From contig NC_041817.1 of NCBI RefSeq assembly GCF_900964775.1, positions 20,912,783 to 20,976,782 on the forward strand: a DNA stretch of 64,000 nucleotides, given 5' to 3'. Shown here one piece after another: positions 1 through 9,696 of this stretch; the first letter of the stretch is position 1; every line of letters starts with the position of its first letter. The notes beneath the pieces were generated by a model that saw nothing but the letters and a program-made list of their open reading frames with translations, did no database searches and was not told the origin of the DNA. The position numbers and the translations under genes were made by a program. This DNA is from Scleropages formosus (lineage: Eukaryota > Chordata > Actinopteri > Osteoglossiformes > Osteoglossidae).

Positions 1-380
1 GTGAAGTTAGTTATTTTCCAATGTCAGTATCATGTCTTTTTAACTAACGCACTACTGGAGGACACATTCTGGAACTGGTTGAAACTGACATAATACAACA
101 GGTTGCATCACCTTGCAACCACAGGTCTAGGATTTGCATCTCACTACTTTCTTCAATGCTCTTGAGGAAACTACTTGCCCTGAACTGATACGATAGAACT
201 GACCAACTTTATAAAGGGGTAAATAAGTCTGAGACACTTGGTACTCAGTACCACCTAACAAGATGCTTTGGAAAAAAACATGAGCTAAATAATAAAAATG
301 TAAAAATCAATACATTTTATTTTTTTAAAAAAAAAAAACATATTGATGTTTAACTCTTTAGTGTTTTCTCTGCGAAACAG

Positions 381-1430
381 ACCCCGAGGAGTTTGAGTCT
401 CCAGCAACAGAAGTAAAAGCGATACCCATAACTCCAGGTCTGGAAGGTGAGCAAACTTCACTTCTGGAACTCTTTCTGTCACTTGGTGAATCACCAAGAT
501 GACGTGGACCAAGCTGTTCAACAACTGCAGGTGAACGCAACTGTACCTTCCAGACTTCATCATGGACTGCAGCTTTCACCAAGGAGCATGTGAATGGAGC
601 CAGGACAAGGAAGATGACTTTGACTGGAATGTCGTCTACTATAATAATGGTAATTGCACATGTACATAGCTCTTATGAACTGTTTGCATCATATTTTGAT
701 ATTTTACCATAACATAGAACTATAAAAGAGAATCAGAAGTATAGAGCTCCATGTCCTCAATGGCTCCTCTGGTTTTCTGCTTGTGATCCCAGGACTGGAG
801 TACTACATGGCTGTGAGCGGGCTCCTGGGAGACAGCGGTGACCTGGCCAGGCTAAAGCTGCTCCTCTCGGACCGAGTTCAGCAGGGCAGCTTCTGTCTGA
901 CATTCAGTTACCGGTTGAAGGGGGAGGAAGTGGGGACACTGCGGGCGCTGCTGGATGACACCCGGTACCCACTATGGGAACAGAGCCAGAGCCTGAACCA
1001 GGACTGGCAGACGGAGCTCGTCACCGTGGTCTGGGAGGAGAAACCTCCCCACATGGTGAGGGAGGAGTCAAACATGGCCCAAAAACTACATCTTTACTTA
1101 TCTGAACTGGCTCATTATTTGCTGATCAGTGTCATTGTTAAAAATAAGAAGAACATTGATTTTTTCAGTTCAGACAGCTAGGTAGGTATTTTGTTGGAAG
1201 GATTCTGGAGAGGTATAATTCTTAAAGGTACTTTGGGCACAGCATGAACTGTGTCCTTAACTACTATACCACCTACTTTTCAGAAGCATGTTTATTTCTC
1301 ATTGCACCGTTACATTCCACAGATCATCTTCGAGGTGGAGCGTGGCAGTGGAGTTGGAGGAGAGATCGGGCTGGACCACACAGTCATCGCCTCAGGACCT
1401 TGTCGCGCAAACGACCCAGTCGTGCTTTAG
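381..1430 (+). CDS. egfl6: EGFL6, 3' terminal exons (MAM domain)
   Basis: This is the C-terminal end of a secreted EGF-repeat and MAM-domain protein of the matrix; the EGF repeats lie outside the window. Four exons fit in phase: 381-446 (linker, tentative), 554-649, 793-1055 and 1323-1430 with TAG. Donors are G/GTGAGC, G/GTAATT and ATG/GTGAGG, and acceptors end in CAG. The MAM domain starts at [12 protein letters not shown] and runs through [22 protein letters not shown] and IIFEVERG to [15 protein letters not shown]. These match vertebrate EGFL6 (from memory) better than nephronectin or MDGA. The first exon could instead start at 362, after a weaker acceptor. It encodes an acidic Pro/Thr/Glu-rich linker. 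EGFL6 is known as an integrin-binding angiogenic and skin matrix factor. TCEANC follows on the same strand, as in human. Confidence 0.85.
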
Positions 1431-2230
1431 ATCTCTTCTATACCTCCTTGACCTGCAGAACATGCACTTGGCGTGTGATGAAGATGTGTGACGCACGTAG
1501 AAGTCCAGGGCTTCTGTCCCAGCAATGACAGCTGATTCATGAGGAAGTAGAAGTATTTGCAGACCAGTCATTATTTCCAAAGGCACTCACACTGTACTGT
1601 ATCTGAAATCCTCAAGGCTTTGACATGTTTTTCTACCAATCATTTTCAGCATGAGCAATATCAGTGCTTATAATGTGTCAGATTCTCTGCTTCTTATACA
1701 GGATGATGAACTTATCGCAGCCAATTATTTCAGGCATTTAACCGTCTTGAGTGGATAGTTACGTGACCTTGCAGTCATTGTAACAATGATATATTTCCTT
1801 GAAAGGCATGTCACTGAGACAAGTTAATTGCTGGTACTGGTGTATTATTCTAAATGTTGAAAGAAAATCATTTTAAAAGCCAAGGTGCCTATGCAAAATC
1901 GTGACTCAGGTTTCAGGTGCTGTAGAGTAATCATGTGATTCTGTGTCATTTTGCTGTCATCAAGAAAAAGCTGTCTTCTGCATAATGCTAAATGCTATAT
2001 TATATTCAGATAAAATGCTAATAATATGCATCACAAAAAGCCAATACAAGAATTGCAAAAACAATGGAAAAATATATCATCCATTGTAGTGTCTACCCAT
2101 ACATATTTATACTGTAATTTGTATTAGTTTTATACTGTTTTATTAATAATTAGCATTGCAGCGTTGCATACTTTTAAGTTATGTTTTCATGTAATATTCA
2201 AATAAAAATGTATGTGTTTTGTAAGTGCCT
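1431..2230 (+). other. egfl6: EGFL6 3' UTR and polyadenylation signal
   Basis: This AT-rich stretch after the TAG has no coding potential. A canonical AATAAA lies at 2201-2206, followed by a GT-rich segment (tatgtgttttgtaag) that would serve as the downstream element. The transcript probably ends about 2220-2230. Confidence 0.6.
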
Positions 2231-3590
2231 TTTGAGTTTTAAAAACTAGACGATTCCAAATGTGCAGTATTTAGTTGCGCAGACTGCTTCCCGCTTTAAT
2301 TATTTTGGTGTGAATCACTCTACAGTAATTTCTGTTAACAGAGTATGACACTGCCTCTGTAACAGTGGAAAAAGGAAGTGACGGAAACAAATGTAGATTC
2401 TTCATCCGGTGCCCAAGCATTGGCTCCTCATGTCCCCCCATTGCTCTCAGAGCCCCAGTGTCCTCAGTGTCACCTTGCCATGCTGAGCATTGGCTCTGGA
2501 AAGGATGCAGAGGAGGTGAGCATCAAGAGCACACCCAGGCATCCATCATACAACTTTGCTCGTGTCTCGGTGACATGGAGGAAATCACACCCCTAAATGA
2601 CTTCTTCTCCCACACGAAATGTTGACCAAAAGAGACAAAATGTCACATTATAGACAAACTCTTTGTGTTTTCTCTGCTCTAGACCGGCCTCATTGAGTGT
2701 TTTTCATGAAACCAAGCTTTACTCACGTCCAGCCACAGCAATATGGGAAGTACAGCTATGTCAGACAGTCGCGACCACATTATTTCAATTTATTTCAGAG
2801 ATAAATCCAAGCAAAAGCAATAAAAGGTGGAACACATGTTATTTCTGGTGACAGTAGCTGTACTGTGTTAGGTTCAACATTTAACATTTTTAACATTTAA
2901 ACTTAACAATTTGTCACCGCTGATCTGGTTAAATGAATTGCAAAGGACGGAATTGCGAATAGAACCTGGGCCCTACGGCAAACACGCACTCACAAAGGAA
3001 ATATGCTTTCATTAAGTGAAAAAGTTGGCTTTTAGTGCTTCAGCAATTGTGGGAATGTGTTTGCTCAGTATGTCGTCAACTTTTTCAATGCCGTTTTGCA
3101 GAACTTCTTGCGACACGGGAACGGTATACTCTGTCTCAAGAGTCTGCTGTACACACGCCGGCATTTCGCACCAGATCTAAGGCTCTTCAACCGGAAACAG
3201 ACTGGACAAGGCCTCTCTGTACAAATAAACACCTGACCTTTGGCTTCTGCGCAACAGGGCCGTGCCTTACATTTCTTTGAAAGAGAGGAGGGACATAGGA
3301 TGTGGCAATAAAAACTCAAGTAGGAGATGACAGAAATATGAATGCAGGGTTATCCACCCTGGATTTTAAGGAAACACCAGACGGGTGGAGAGCGTTTATA
3401 AAGGATGTGACAGCGCAATTTAAACCCAGGGCATAGGTAGCAGCTCAAAAACACTGTGTAGCTGATGTTTCACTCCAGATTCTAGATACAGTGAATATTC
3501 AAAGAATGTGCAGCTTCTTTGTGTGCTCTTGCAATTACAACAGTCGTGGAATTCATACGTTTTTGACAATGACTTCGTAAAATAGCATTG
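2231..3590. other. Intergenic spacer EGFL6-TCEANC
   Basis: I see no exon, RNA gene or recognisable repeat here. The open frames at 2365-2625 and 3035-3319 are short, overlap each other on both strands and carry no family motif. Confidence 0.5.
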
Positions 3591-4206
3591 CAGTACAACT
3601 TCCGGTGCTCTAGGTGGCAGCAATTTTGGAGCGGAAGTGGTTTAAATTCACGAAGAAGAGTGCAGTGGCTCTTTGAAGAGGTGCGCCACCTGGTGGCCGA
3701 ACGTTAACGGTCCGTCTCCAGTTACAAACATGGCAAATGAAACTTAAAGGCGGCGTTTCTTTTCGCGATGAAGTGTCGTCGATTCACGGCTGGTTTTGCT
3801 GATTAGTTCCATGTAAGCTGTACATAATATTCTTTGTTTTTGTTAAGCCTTTTTATTTTTGAGCGCTCGCGTCACACGCGCTTCCCTACTGTTAATCATT
3901 GCAGCTACGATACGGAGACGCCGAGTCGGTCCTTAAATGGCCTCGTTTTTAAATAACGAACGTGACGATTCGGATTAACGTCGTTTCAAATCTCACTGAA
4001 AATATTATTTTGCGCCTCTTGCGTTGATAAATCATGGTAACAGTAAGGATGGTCTCGATATGAGCTATACCAGAAGTAGTCTTTTTAACCTTTTTTGGAA
4101 ATTCCCACATTAATTTTTCCTCTTCTTGCCAATTTCATCTTAAATTGTTAGGCGTTAGTTTAGATCCATCGGGTTTCTTTGGCATTTCGGGTTCTTCCTG
4201 CACCTG
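3590..4206 (+). promoter_or_regulatory. tceanc: TCEANC promoter side and 5' UTR
   Basis: GC content and CpG number rise from about 3590. ETS-type cores occur as cttccggtg near 3600 and gcggaagtg near 3631, which is typical of TATA-less housekeeping promoters. A splice-acceptor-like site (AG at 4150-4151) lies 56 bases before the start codon and suggests that a spliced 5' UTR exon precedes the coding exon. The exact transcription start cannot be read from sequence. Confidence 0.45.
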
Positions 4207-6123
4207 ATGGATGTGAAGGAGGTCGGCGAGATAGCGCTGCGGATGGAACGGCTCTATGAAATGGGTCACTACGAGGAGGTGGAGGACCTGCTGCGACGGG
4301 CTGGGGAGCTTCCCTTCACCGTGGAGCACCTGCAACGCTCAGGCATCGGCCCAGTCCTCCATCGAGCGCTCAGGACCTGCCCCGCCGCAGCTGTCAGGAA
4401 AGCAGCGAGGTGTCTCTTCTCGAAATGGAAGAGACTTCACAAAGAATACGCCAGTCATAGTGCCTACGCTGAAGGAGCAAAGCGAGGAGATGGATCCAGG
4501 GGTGGCCTCTCATTTGGACGAGTGGATTTTACTTGCGATCTTCTTTCTCACCGTAATCACAGACCCTCCGCTGAAGAACCAAATAGTGAAAATGGCTGCA
4601 GAAGTAAAGTGTCACTAGTAGATTCTACTGATGGTACTCTTTCTCAGAGTAATTATAGACCCTCTGCTGAAGAACCAAGTGGTGAAAATGGCTGCAGAAG
4701 TTATGTGTCATTTGGAGGACTGGATTCTGCTGGTGGTCGTCTTTCTCACAGACCCTCCGCTGAAGAACCAAGTGGTGAAAATGGCTGCAGTAGTTACGTG
4801 TCACTTGGACGACTGGATTCCACTGATGATCCTCCTTTTGATCATAAACCCTCTATCAATGATGCAAAGGGAGAAGAAGGCTCCAAAAATTGCATGTTAC
4901 TTGGACAGGCTCATTCCAGTGGCAGTGATCTTCTGGACAGTAATCATAAGCCCTTCACTGAAAAACCAGTTGTAGATAATTCCTCCAGGAGTGACACACC
5001 AGTTGGTCAAGTGGATTCCACTGGTGGTTGTCCTCCAGACACTAGTCATAAACCCTCTATCAACGAAGCAAAGGGAGGAGAAGGCTCTGGAAGTTGCCTG
5101 TTATTTGGACAGACTCATTCTAGTGGCAGTGCTCTTCTAGACTTTGATCACAAACCCTCCACTGAAGAATCAGTTGGAGAAAATGGCTCCAGAAGTCATG
5201 CGTCCATTGGACAAGTGGACTCCACTTGTGTTCCTCCTCTATACAGTAATCATAAATCCTCTGTCACGGAAGCAAAGAGAGAAAAGTGCTTAAAAGGGCC
5301 TGATACCAGTGACAGAGCTCTTCCTGCTTCTCGAGAACACCAGATTTGCCTTGCAAGTACGAAAGGTCTCAAAGAACCTGAACTTGTTTGTGAGAAACAC
5401 TTTGTGGAGAAATCATCCACAGGTGCTGAGCCTGAATCTTCTGCAGCTGGACTTGCTGTAGACAGAAGGGAACATACCCCATTGGTACCACCAGAACAGC
5501 TCTCAGAGGAGCCTTCTAGCACTTGTAAAGTCACAACAGTGATTCCAGCATCCTACAGTAAAGATGACTCATGTCTCAGGTCCAGATGCTCTAGACTGAT
5601 CTTCCAGGCCCTCTCGCACCCCGAGGTGAATAGCCCAGTCGTGCTGCAGCCTGTTGCTACACTCAGGAAGCTGGCCCATGCCATCGAGGAGCATATCTTC
5701 GCTTTGCATGGTCAAAATGAGCGCAAGTACAAGTCTTGTGTGAGGAGCAAGGTGGCCAACCTGAGAAACCCTAAAAGCACTCACCTTCGCCAGGAACTGC
5801 TCTGTGGAGAACTGGGGGCTGAGCGTTTCGCCCAGATGTCCTCCGCAGAGATGGCGGGCGAGGAGCTCCGGCGGCTCAGGGCAGAGTACACGGAGCAGGG
5901 CATCAGCCAGCACCAGTTACCCCAGCCAGTGGAGGGGACTTCCACTAGGAAGGTCCGCTGCAGGCGCTGCGAGGGGTTCAACTGTCATGTGACACGCATC
6001 CCCAGGGGAACCCTGTTCCTCCCAGGGTGGGTGCGCAGTGGGAGCCCTGACGAGGAGATGACCTTTGTGACATGCAACACCTGCGGACAGCAGTGGTATC
6101 ACAGCGGCTGGGTGTGTTTGTGA
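4207..6123 (+). CDS. tceanc: TCEANC, TFIIS N-terminal and central domain protein with repeat-built linker
   Basis: A single 638-codon exon. Residues about 5-85 form a TFIIS N-terminal (LW) helical domain with the family pattern VEHLQRSGIGPVLHRALR and KAARCLFSKWK. Residues about 460-575 are a TFIIS central domain (AIEEHIFALHG, YKSCVRSKVANLRNPK). The end is a zinc ribbon with CRRC and CNTC pairs and an acidic DEE in SPDEEMTF, at the place of the catalytic DE of TFIIS, finishing QQWYHSGWVCL. The match to human TCEANC (about 351 aa from memory) is clear at both ends. The extra length lies in residues about 93-355, a tandem array of 31-34 residue units. The role is inferred: a transcription-elongation-factor-like nuclear protein. 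ATG 4207 is the first in frame and starts the conserved domain. Confidence 0.93.
   Translation: MDVKEVGEIALRMERLYEMGHYEEVEDLLRRAGELPFTVEHLQRSGIGPVLHRALRTCPAAAVRKAARCLFSKWKRLHKEYASHSAYAEGAKRGDGSRGGLSFGRVDFTCDLLSHRNHRPSAEEPNSENGCRSKVSLVDSTDGTLSQSNYRPSAEEPSGENGCRSYVSFGGLDSAGGRLSHRPSAEEPSGENGCSSYVSLGRLDSTDDPPFDHKPSINDAKGEEGSKNCMLLGQAHSSGSDLLDSNHKPFTEKPVVDNSSRSDTPVGQVDSTGGCPPDTSHKPSINEAKGGEGSGSCLLFGQTHSSGSALLDFDHKPSTEESVGENGSRSHASIGQVDSTCVPPLYSNHKSSVTEAKREKCLKGPDTSDRALPASREHQICLASTKGLKEPELVCEKHFVEKSSTGAEPESSAAGLAVDRREHTPLVPPEQLSEEPSSTCKVTTVIPASYSKDDSCLRSRCSRLIFQALSHPEVNSPVVLQPVATLRKLAHAIEEHIFALHGQNERKYKSCVRSKVANLRNPKSTHLRQELLCGELGAERFAQMSSAEMAGEELRRLRAEYTEQGISQHQLPQPVEGTSTRKVRCRRCEGFNCHVTRIPRGTLFLPGWVRSGSPDEEMTFVTCNTCGQQWYHSGWVCL
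4486..5272 (+). repeat. tceanc: Coding tandem repeat, about 8 units of 31-34 codons, in the TCEANC linker
   Basis: Units begin with a (H/Y)(R/K)PS core: RPSAEEP at residues 119, 151 and 182, then HKPS or HKPF at 213, 247, 281, 315 and 349. Each unit carries a Gly/Ser stretch and a (V/L)DST or HSSG segment. Units 213 and 281 (PSIN(D/E)AKG) resemble each other more than their neighbours, as do 247 and 315, so the later part looks like a two-unit higher-order repeat. At DNA level the cores at about 4658-4698 and 4748-4788 differ by about one base in 40. Confidence 0.85.
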
Positions 6124-7065
6124 GCGGAGCGAGGCACCGGGATCACACCCTGTCATATGTTCATTTACAGTATTGCATTGTAGCACACATGTACCCTATT
6201 TGAAAGATTGTAAACCCTGTGCAATACGATATACACAATGTCTGTCTGGAGCAGTCTCTACTTGGATGTTTGTAATATAGATTTTTAAGGTTTAAAACTA
6301 GGTCAGCAGACAAGAATTGAGAAATGCAAATTTATTTACATTTGTACATATCTATTGAATGATCTCAGGCTTTCATTACTCTTTTTGTAATGACACTGTG
6401 AACATGTCATTCACATTACTGCCTCCCTCATACGGTGCATGTGGCTAGCGTTGTGTGTACGCATGTGATCACAGGATGACCACCCTGGAGCCTCCAAACC
6501 GAACCAAGGGCGCAGCCTTTGCTCCAGGCTACATGCACACATGGCACTCGATGCATGTAACCAATTGTAATATCAGACTTGTTTTCGAAAACAATCACTT
6601 CCTTAACTTACTTCTTCAGAAATTCTTTTAATATAAACATTTTTTGAAAAGCAGAAGGAAGGCAAAATTGAGCACAGAAATTGCAGCTTTAAAAATAGTT
6701 TTAAATAGTTTTCCTCCTGGTTGAAAGCAAGAAAAAAAATCTCATTTTGAGTTAATAAGATTGTAAAAGAGCTAGGTTTTGCCAAATTATTCTTTATTGC
6801 AAATATTCAGTTGGAAAACAAGTTATGATTAAAGAGTATATTTTACACAGCAACTGTAGTTACTAAGGGTCTCCAACACACCTCTGTCAGACTCATTTCT
6901 CCTCTGATCTCCAATGTGCTCAGTAAACATGTACAATGTTATCTGTTTAATTATTTAAAAAAAAAAACTATATGCAGCTACTTGTGTAATGTATAGTGGT
7001 TTTTACGGTTGTATGACACAAACTGACTACTGAAGAATCACATATCTGCATCCAGAGCTCTCCTG
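6124..7065. other. TCEANC 3' UTR and downstream spacer
   Basis: Non-coding. I saw no AATAAA close to the stop; the nearest clear one I noticed is at 7439-7444, so the 3' UTR length is uncertain. Poly-A runs occur near 6955. No exon or RNA gene is visible. Confidence 0.4.
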
Positions 7066-7258
7066 TTGGTGTAATGCACTGTTGTGTTATTGACACCTGC
7101 TGCCTTTGGACCCAAAGGTTGCAGGTTTGATCCCCACCTCTGGCTGTATTACCCTTGAACAAGGTACTTACCCTAAATTGCTCCAGTAAAATTACCCAGT
7201 TGTATAAATGGGTAAATAACTGTATGTACCTTAACATTGTAAGTATTTATATAGTTGG
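7066..7258 (+). repeat. tRNA-derived SINE (family A)
   Basis: It carries the family A body: a 'gctgcctttggacccaaagg' head, a B-box-like ggtttgatccc, then 'ttgaacaaggtacttaccct' and 'taaatgggtaaata'. It is diverged and lacks the far 3' tail. Confidence 0.75.
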
Positions 7259-7259
7259 A

Positions 7260-7714
7260 ATATAAAGGGGAGTTCAATAGGGAGTAAAGCATTACCAGCT
7301 GGACAATTTACAGCTATGATGTTTAACCTTCTGACTTAAGAATATTATTACTGTATGTAGCATACAAAAATAGGCATGGCGTTTGATTACATAGCCCTCA
7401 GAACCAGCAAAAGAGTTTTTGAATGCAGAGCGATGAAAAATAAATGGCTGTCTCAGGTGGTCATGTCATGTATCTAGTTTGTTTTTAAATGCAACTTAAC
7501 TTGATCCAGAAGAAGAAATGTAATCATTTGTTTGATTCCTGGAGGAGTTTTCACTGATTTAGGTTACTGACCATGATGTAAGTTTTGAAAGAAGGGGAAG
7601 CAATAAAAGACAAGCGATCAGAGAGACTCACTAAAAAAAAGGTAAATGTCCTAAAATATGTCCTGGTGTACTTCACAAAAGTAAACCAGGGGCCTGTATT
7701 CATTATTCTGGCTT
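7260..7714. other. Spacer with no recognised feature
   Basis: AT-rich non-coding DNA between the SINE and the LINE fossil. An AATAAA hexamer lies at 7439-7444, but without support for use. Confidence 0.4.
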
Positions 7715-8841
7715 CTCGAATATGGGTTTCAATCTGATTCAGTTTGAGTCGAGAGAGGCATTATTGTCTTTTCAACCATATGGTACAGCTGGTACAGGAC
7801 GCAGTGAAACGAAACAATGTTCCTCCAGGACCATGGCGCTACAGAAAACAACACAGTTACCGACACAGACTACAGACTATATAAAGTACACGTGTGCAAG
7901 ACTTGTGCCAAACAGTGCTAGACATTACAACAATTACTAAAGCAGGGCAATAGTTTCAGTGTCAGTCCAGTCCCTGAATATTGAGGAGTCTGACGACTTC
8001 GGGAGAGAAACTGTTAAACAGTCTGGCCGTGAGGCCAGAATGCTTCGGTACCTTTTCCCAGGCAGCAGGATGGTGAAGAGTTTGTGTGAGGGATGCCTGG
8101 GGTCATCCGCAAGATGCAGCGTGTGGCGTAAATGTCCGTGATGGAGGGAAGAGAGACCCCGATGATCTTCTCAGCTGTCCTCACTATCCGCTACAAGGTC
8201 TTGCGATCCGAAACGGTGCAATTACCAAACCGGGCAGTGATGTAGCTGCACAGGAAGCTCTCGATAGTCCCTCTGTAGAATGTGGTGAGGATGGAGGATG
8301 GAAGATGGGCCTTCCTCAACCTTTGCAGAGAGCAGAGACGCTGCTGGGCTTTCTTGGCTACGGAGCTGGTGTTGAGGGACCAGGTGAGGTTCTCCGCCAA
8401 GTGAACACCAAGGAATTTGGTGCTCTTGACCATCTCCACGGAGGAGCCGTCGATGTTTGGCGGAGAGAGGTCGCTCCGTGCTCTGCTGAAGTCAACAACC
8501 ATCTCTTTTGTTTTGTCCACATTCAGGGACTGGTTGTTGGCTCTGCACCAGTCCGTTAGCCGCCGCACCTCCTCTCTATGCTGACTCATCGTTCTTGCTG
8601 ATGAGGCCCACCACGGTCGTGTCATCAGCGAACTTGATGATGTGGTTCGAGCTGTGCGTTGCCACACAGTCGTGAGTCAGCAGAGTGAACAGCAGTGGAC
8701 TGAGCACACGGCCCTGGGGGGCCCCAGTGCTCAATGTGGTGGTGTTGGAGGTGCTGCTCCCGATCCGGACTGGTTGAGATCTTTCGGTCAGGAAGTCTAG
8801 GATCCAGTTGCAGAGGGAGGTGTTCAGGCCTAGCGGGCTCA
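7715..8841 (-). mobile_element. LINE fragment, reverse transcriptase C-terminal half and 3' end (CR1/L2/Rex1-like)
   Basis: The minus strand encodes non-LTR reverse transcriptase blocks: [27 protein letters not shown], the catalytic [14 protein letters not shown], then [26 protein letters not shown] and KKAQQRL. The frame breaks just after NDESA near 8576. Past 8191 a stop replaces the usual Gln in the LQRIVRTAEKIIG block. The remainder to about 7715 is decayed C-terminal and 3' sequence. The copy is 5' truncated at about 8841 and cannot be active. The family is from memory of common teleost LINEs; the exact clade is uncertain. Confidence 0.85.
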
Positions 8842-8842
8842 G

Positions 8843-9090
8843 TGTTTGCATGTTTTCCCATTGTTTGCCCAGGTTTCCTCCCAAAGTCCAAAGACATTTT
8901 TCAGGGGAACTGGTCACTCAGATGCCTTGTGTGTGTGTCTGTGTGTGAGTCAGTGTGTGAGACTGGACCGGTCTGGCATTAACTGGTATTCAGTCCAGCA
9001 TGTTTGTTCCCTGCCTCATGCCAGATGCTTACATTACAGCACCCTGCATTTAAACAAAAAAAAAAAAAAATGAAAATGGATGGATGGGGT
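8843..9090 (+). repeat. tRNA-derived SINE body (family B), 5' truncated at the LINE
   Basis: The stretch has the family B body (tttgcatgttttcccat, ggtttcctccca, agtccaaagacat, 'ctggtcactcagatgcc') and ends in an A-rich, ATGG-repeat tail near 9056-9088. Its 5' head is missing exactly where the LINE begins. Confidence 0.7.
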
Positions 9091-9302
9091 TTTTTGTTTA
9101 ACATATATATAATATCATATGGGAAAGTTTGTAATAGTGTAAAGTTTAACAAAGAAAGTTGTTTGAGTCATCATGATGTGCAAAGAAGGTATTTCAAAAC
9201 TATACAGCTGTATACGCAGCCGTCTTACAAAGGTCTGTACCATTCGCTGGATATAAGTATAGCAGGGATTTAAAAGTGTTTTCCTGAGATTAAACGGGAC
9301 GG

Positions 9303-9696
9303 TATGTAGGTGAAGCGCTTTTCAGAAAAGATCATTCAGTTTAGACGGGGTTACATGGGACTCAGCAGCCAATCAGCGCATTTTCTTACAGTGCCGGAGG
9401 TATGTCCAGAATGTGGTCACATGGGAGTAATTGACCAATCGGCGCATTTTCTTACAGTGCCGGAGGTGTGTCCAGAATGTGGTCACATGGGAGTAAGTGA
9501 CCAATCAGCGCATTTTCATACATTGCAGGAGGTGTGTCCAAGATGTGGTCACCTGGGGGTCAGCAGCCAATCGCTCCGGACCGACAGCGCCATGTCAGTG
9601 AAGAGCTGCGGCGAGTCGCTGGAGCTGGAAGAGGAAAACATAAATAATACGTAAAAACCTAGCTGCTCTGCAGCGTGTTTTTATGACTGACAAACG
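9303..9696 (+). promoter_or_regulatory. rab9a: RAB9A promoter region and probable first exon
   Basis: This region combines a 66-bp tandem repeat with four CCAAT boxes (9369-9571), a rise in CpG, and a strong donor, ACG/GTAAGT, at 9696/9697. A first, non-coding RAB9A exon ending at 9696 is the simplest reading. A second donor-like site (AAA/GTAAGG at 9924/9925) is an alternative first-exon end. It is upstream of RAB9A on the same strand, and no other gene is available to use it. Confidence 0.5.
9369..9571 (+). repeat. 66-bp tandem repeat with a CCAAT box in each unit
   Basis: CCAAT motifs sit at 9369, 9435, 9501 and 9567, spaced exactly 66 bases apart. The first three are followed by a C(A/G)GCGCATTTTC block and then by a GGAGG-TGTCCA-GATGTGGTCAC block. 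The third unit is more diverged and the fourth keeps only the CCAAT end. CCAAT followed by CA or CG fits the NF-Y consensus (known biology). Confidence 0.85.

Noticed and set aside
9369-9571. CRISPR-like regular repeat
   Set aside because: Units are contiguous tandem repeats with no unique spacers, in a vertebrate genome.
9310-9654. Zinc-ribbon-like protein gene CPECGHMG upstream of RAB9A
   Set aside because: The frame is a by-product of a 66-bp promoter repeat with CCAAT boxes. No conserved family or splice sites. Kept only as a low-interest finding.
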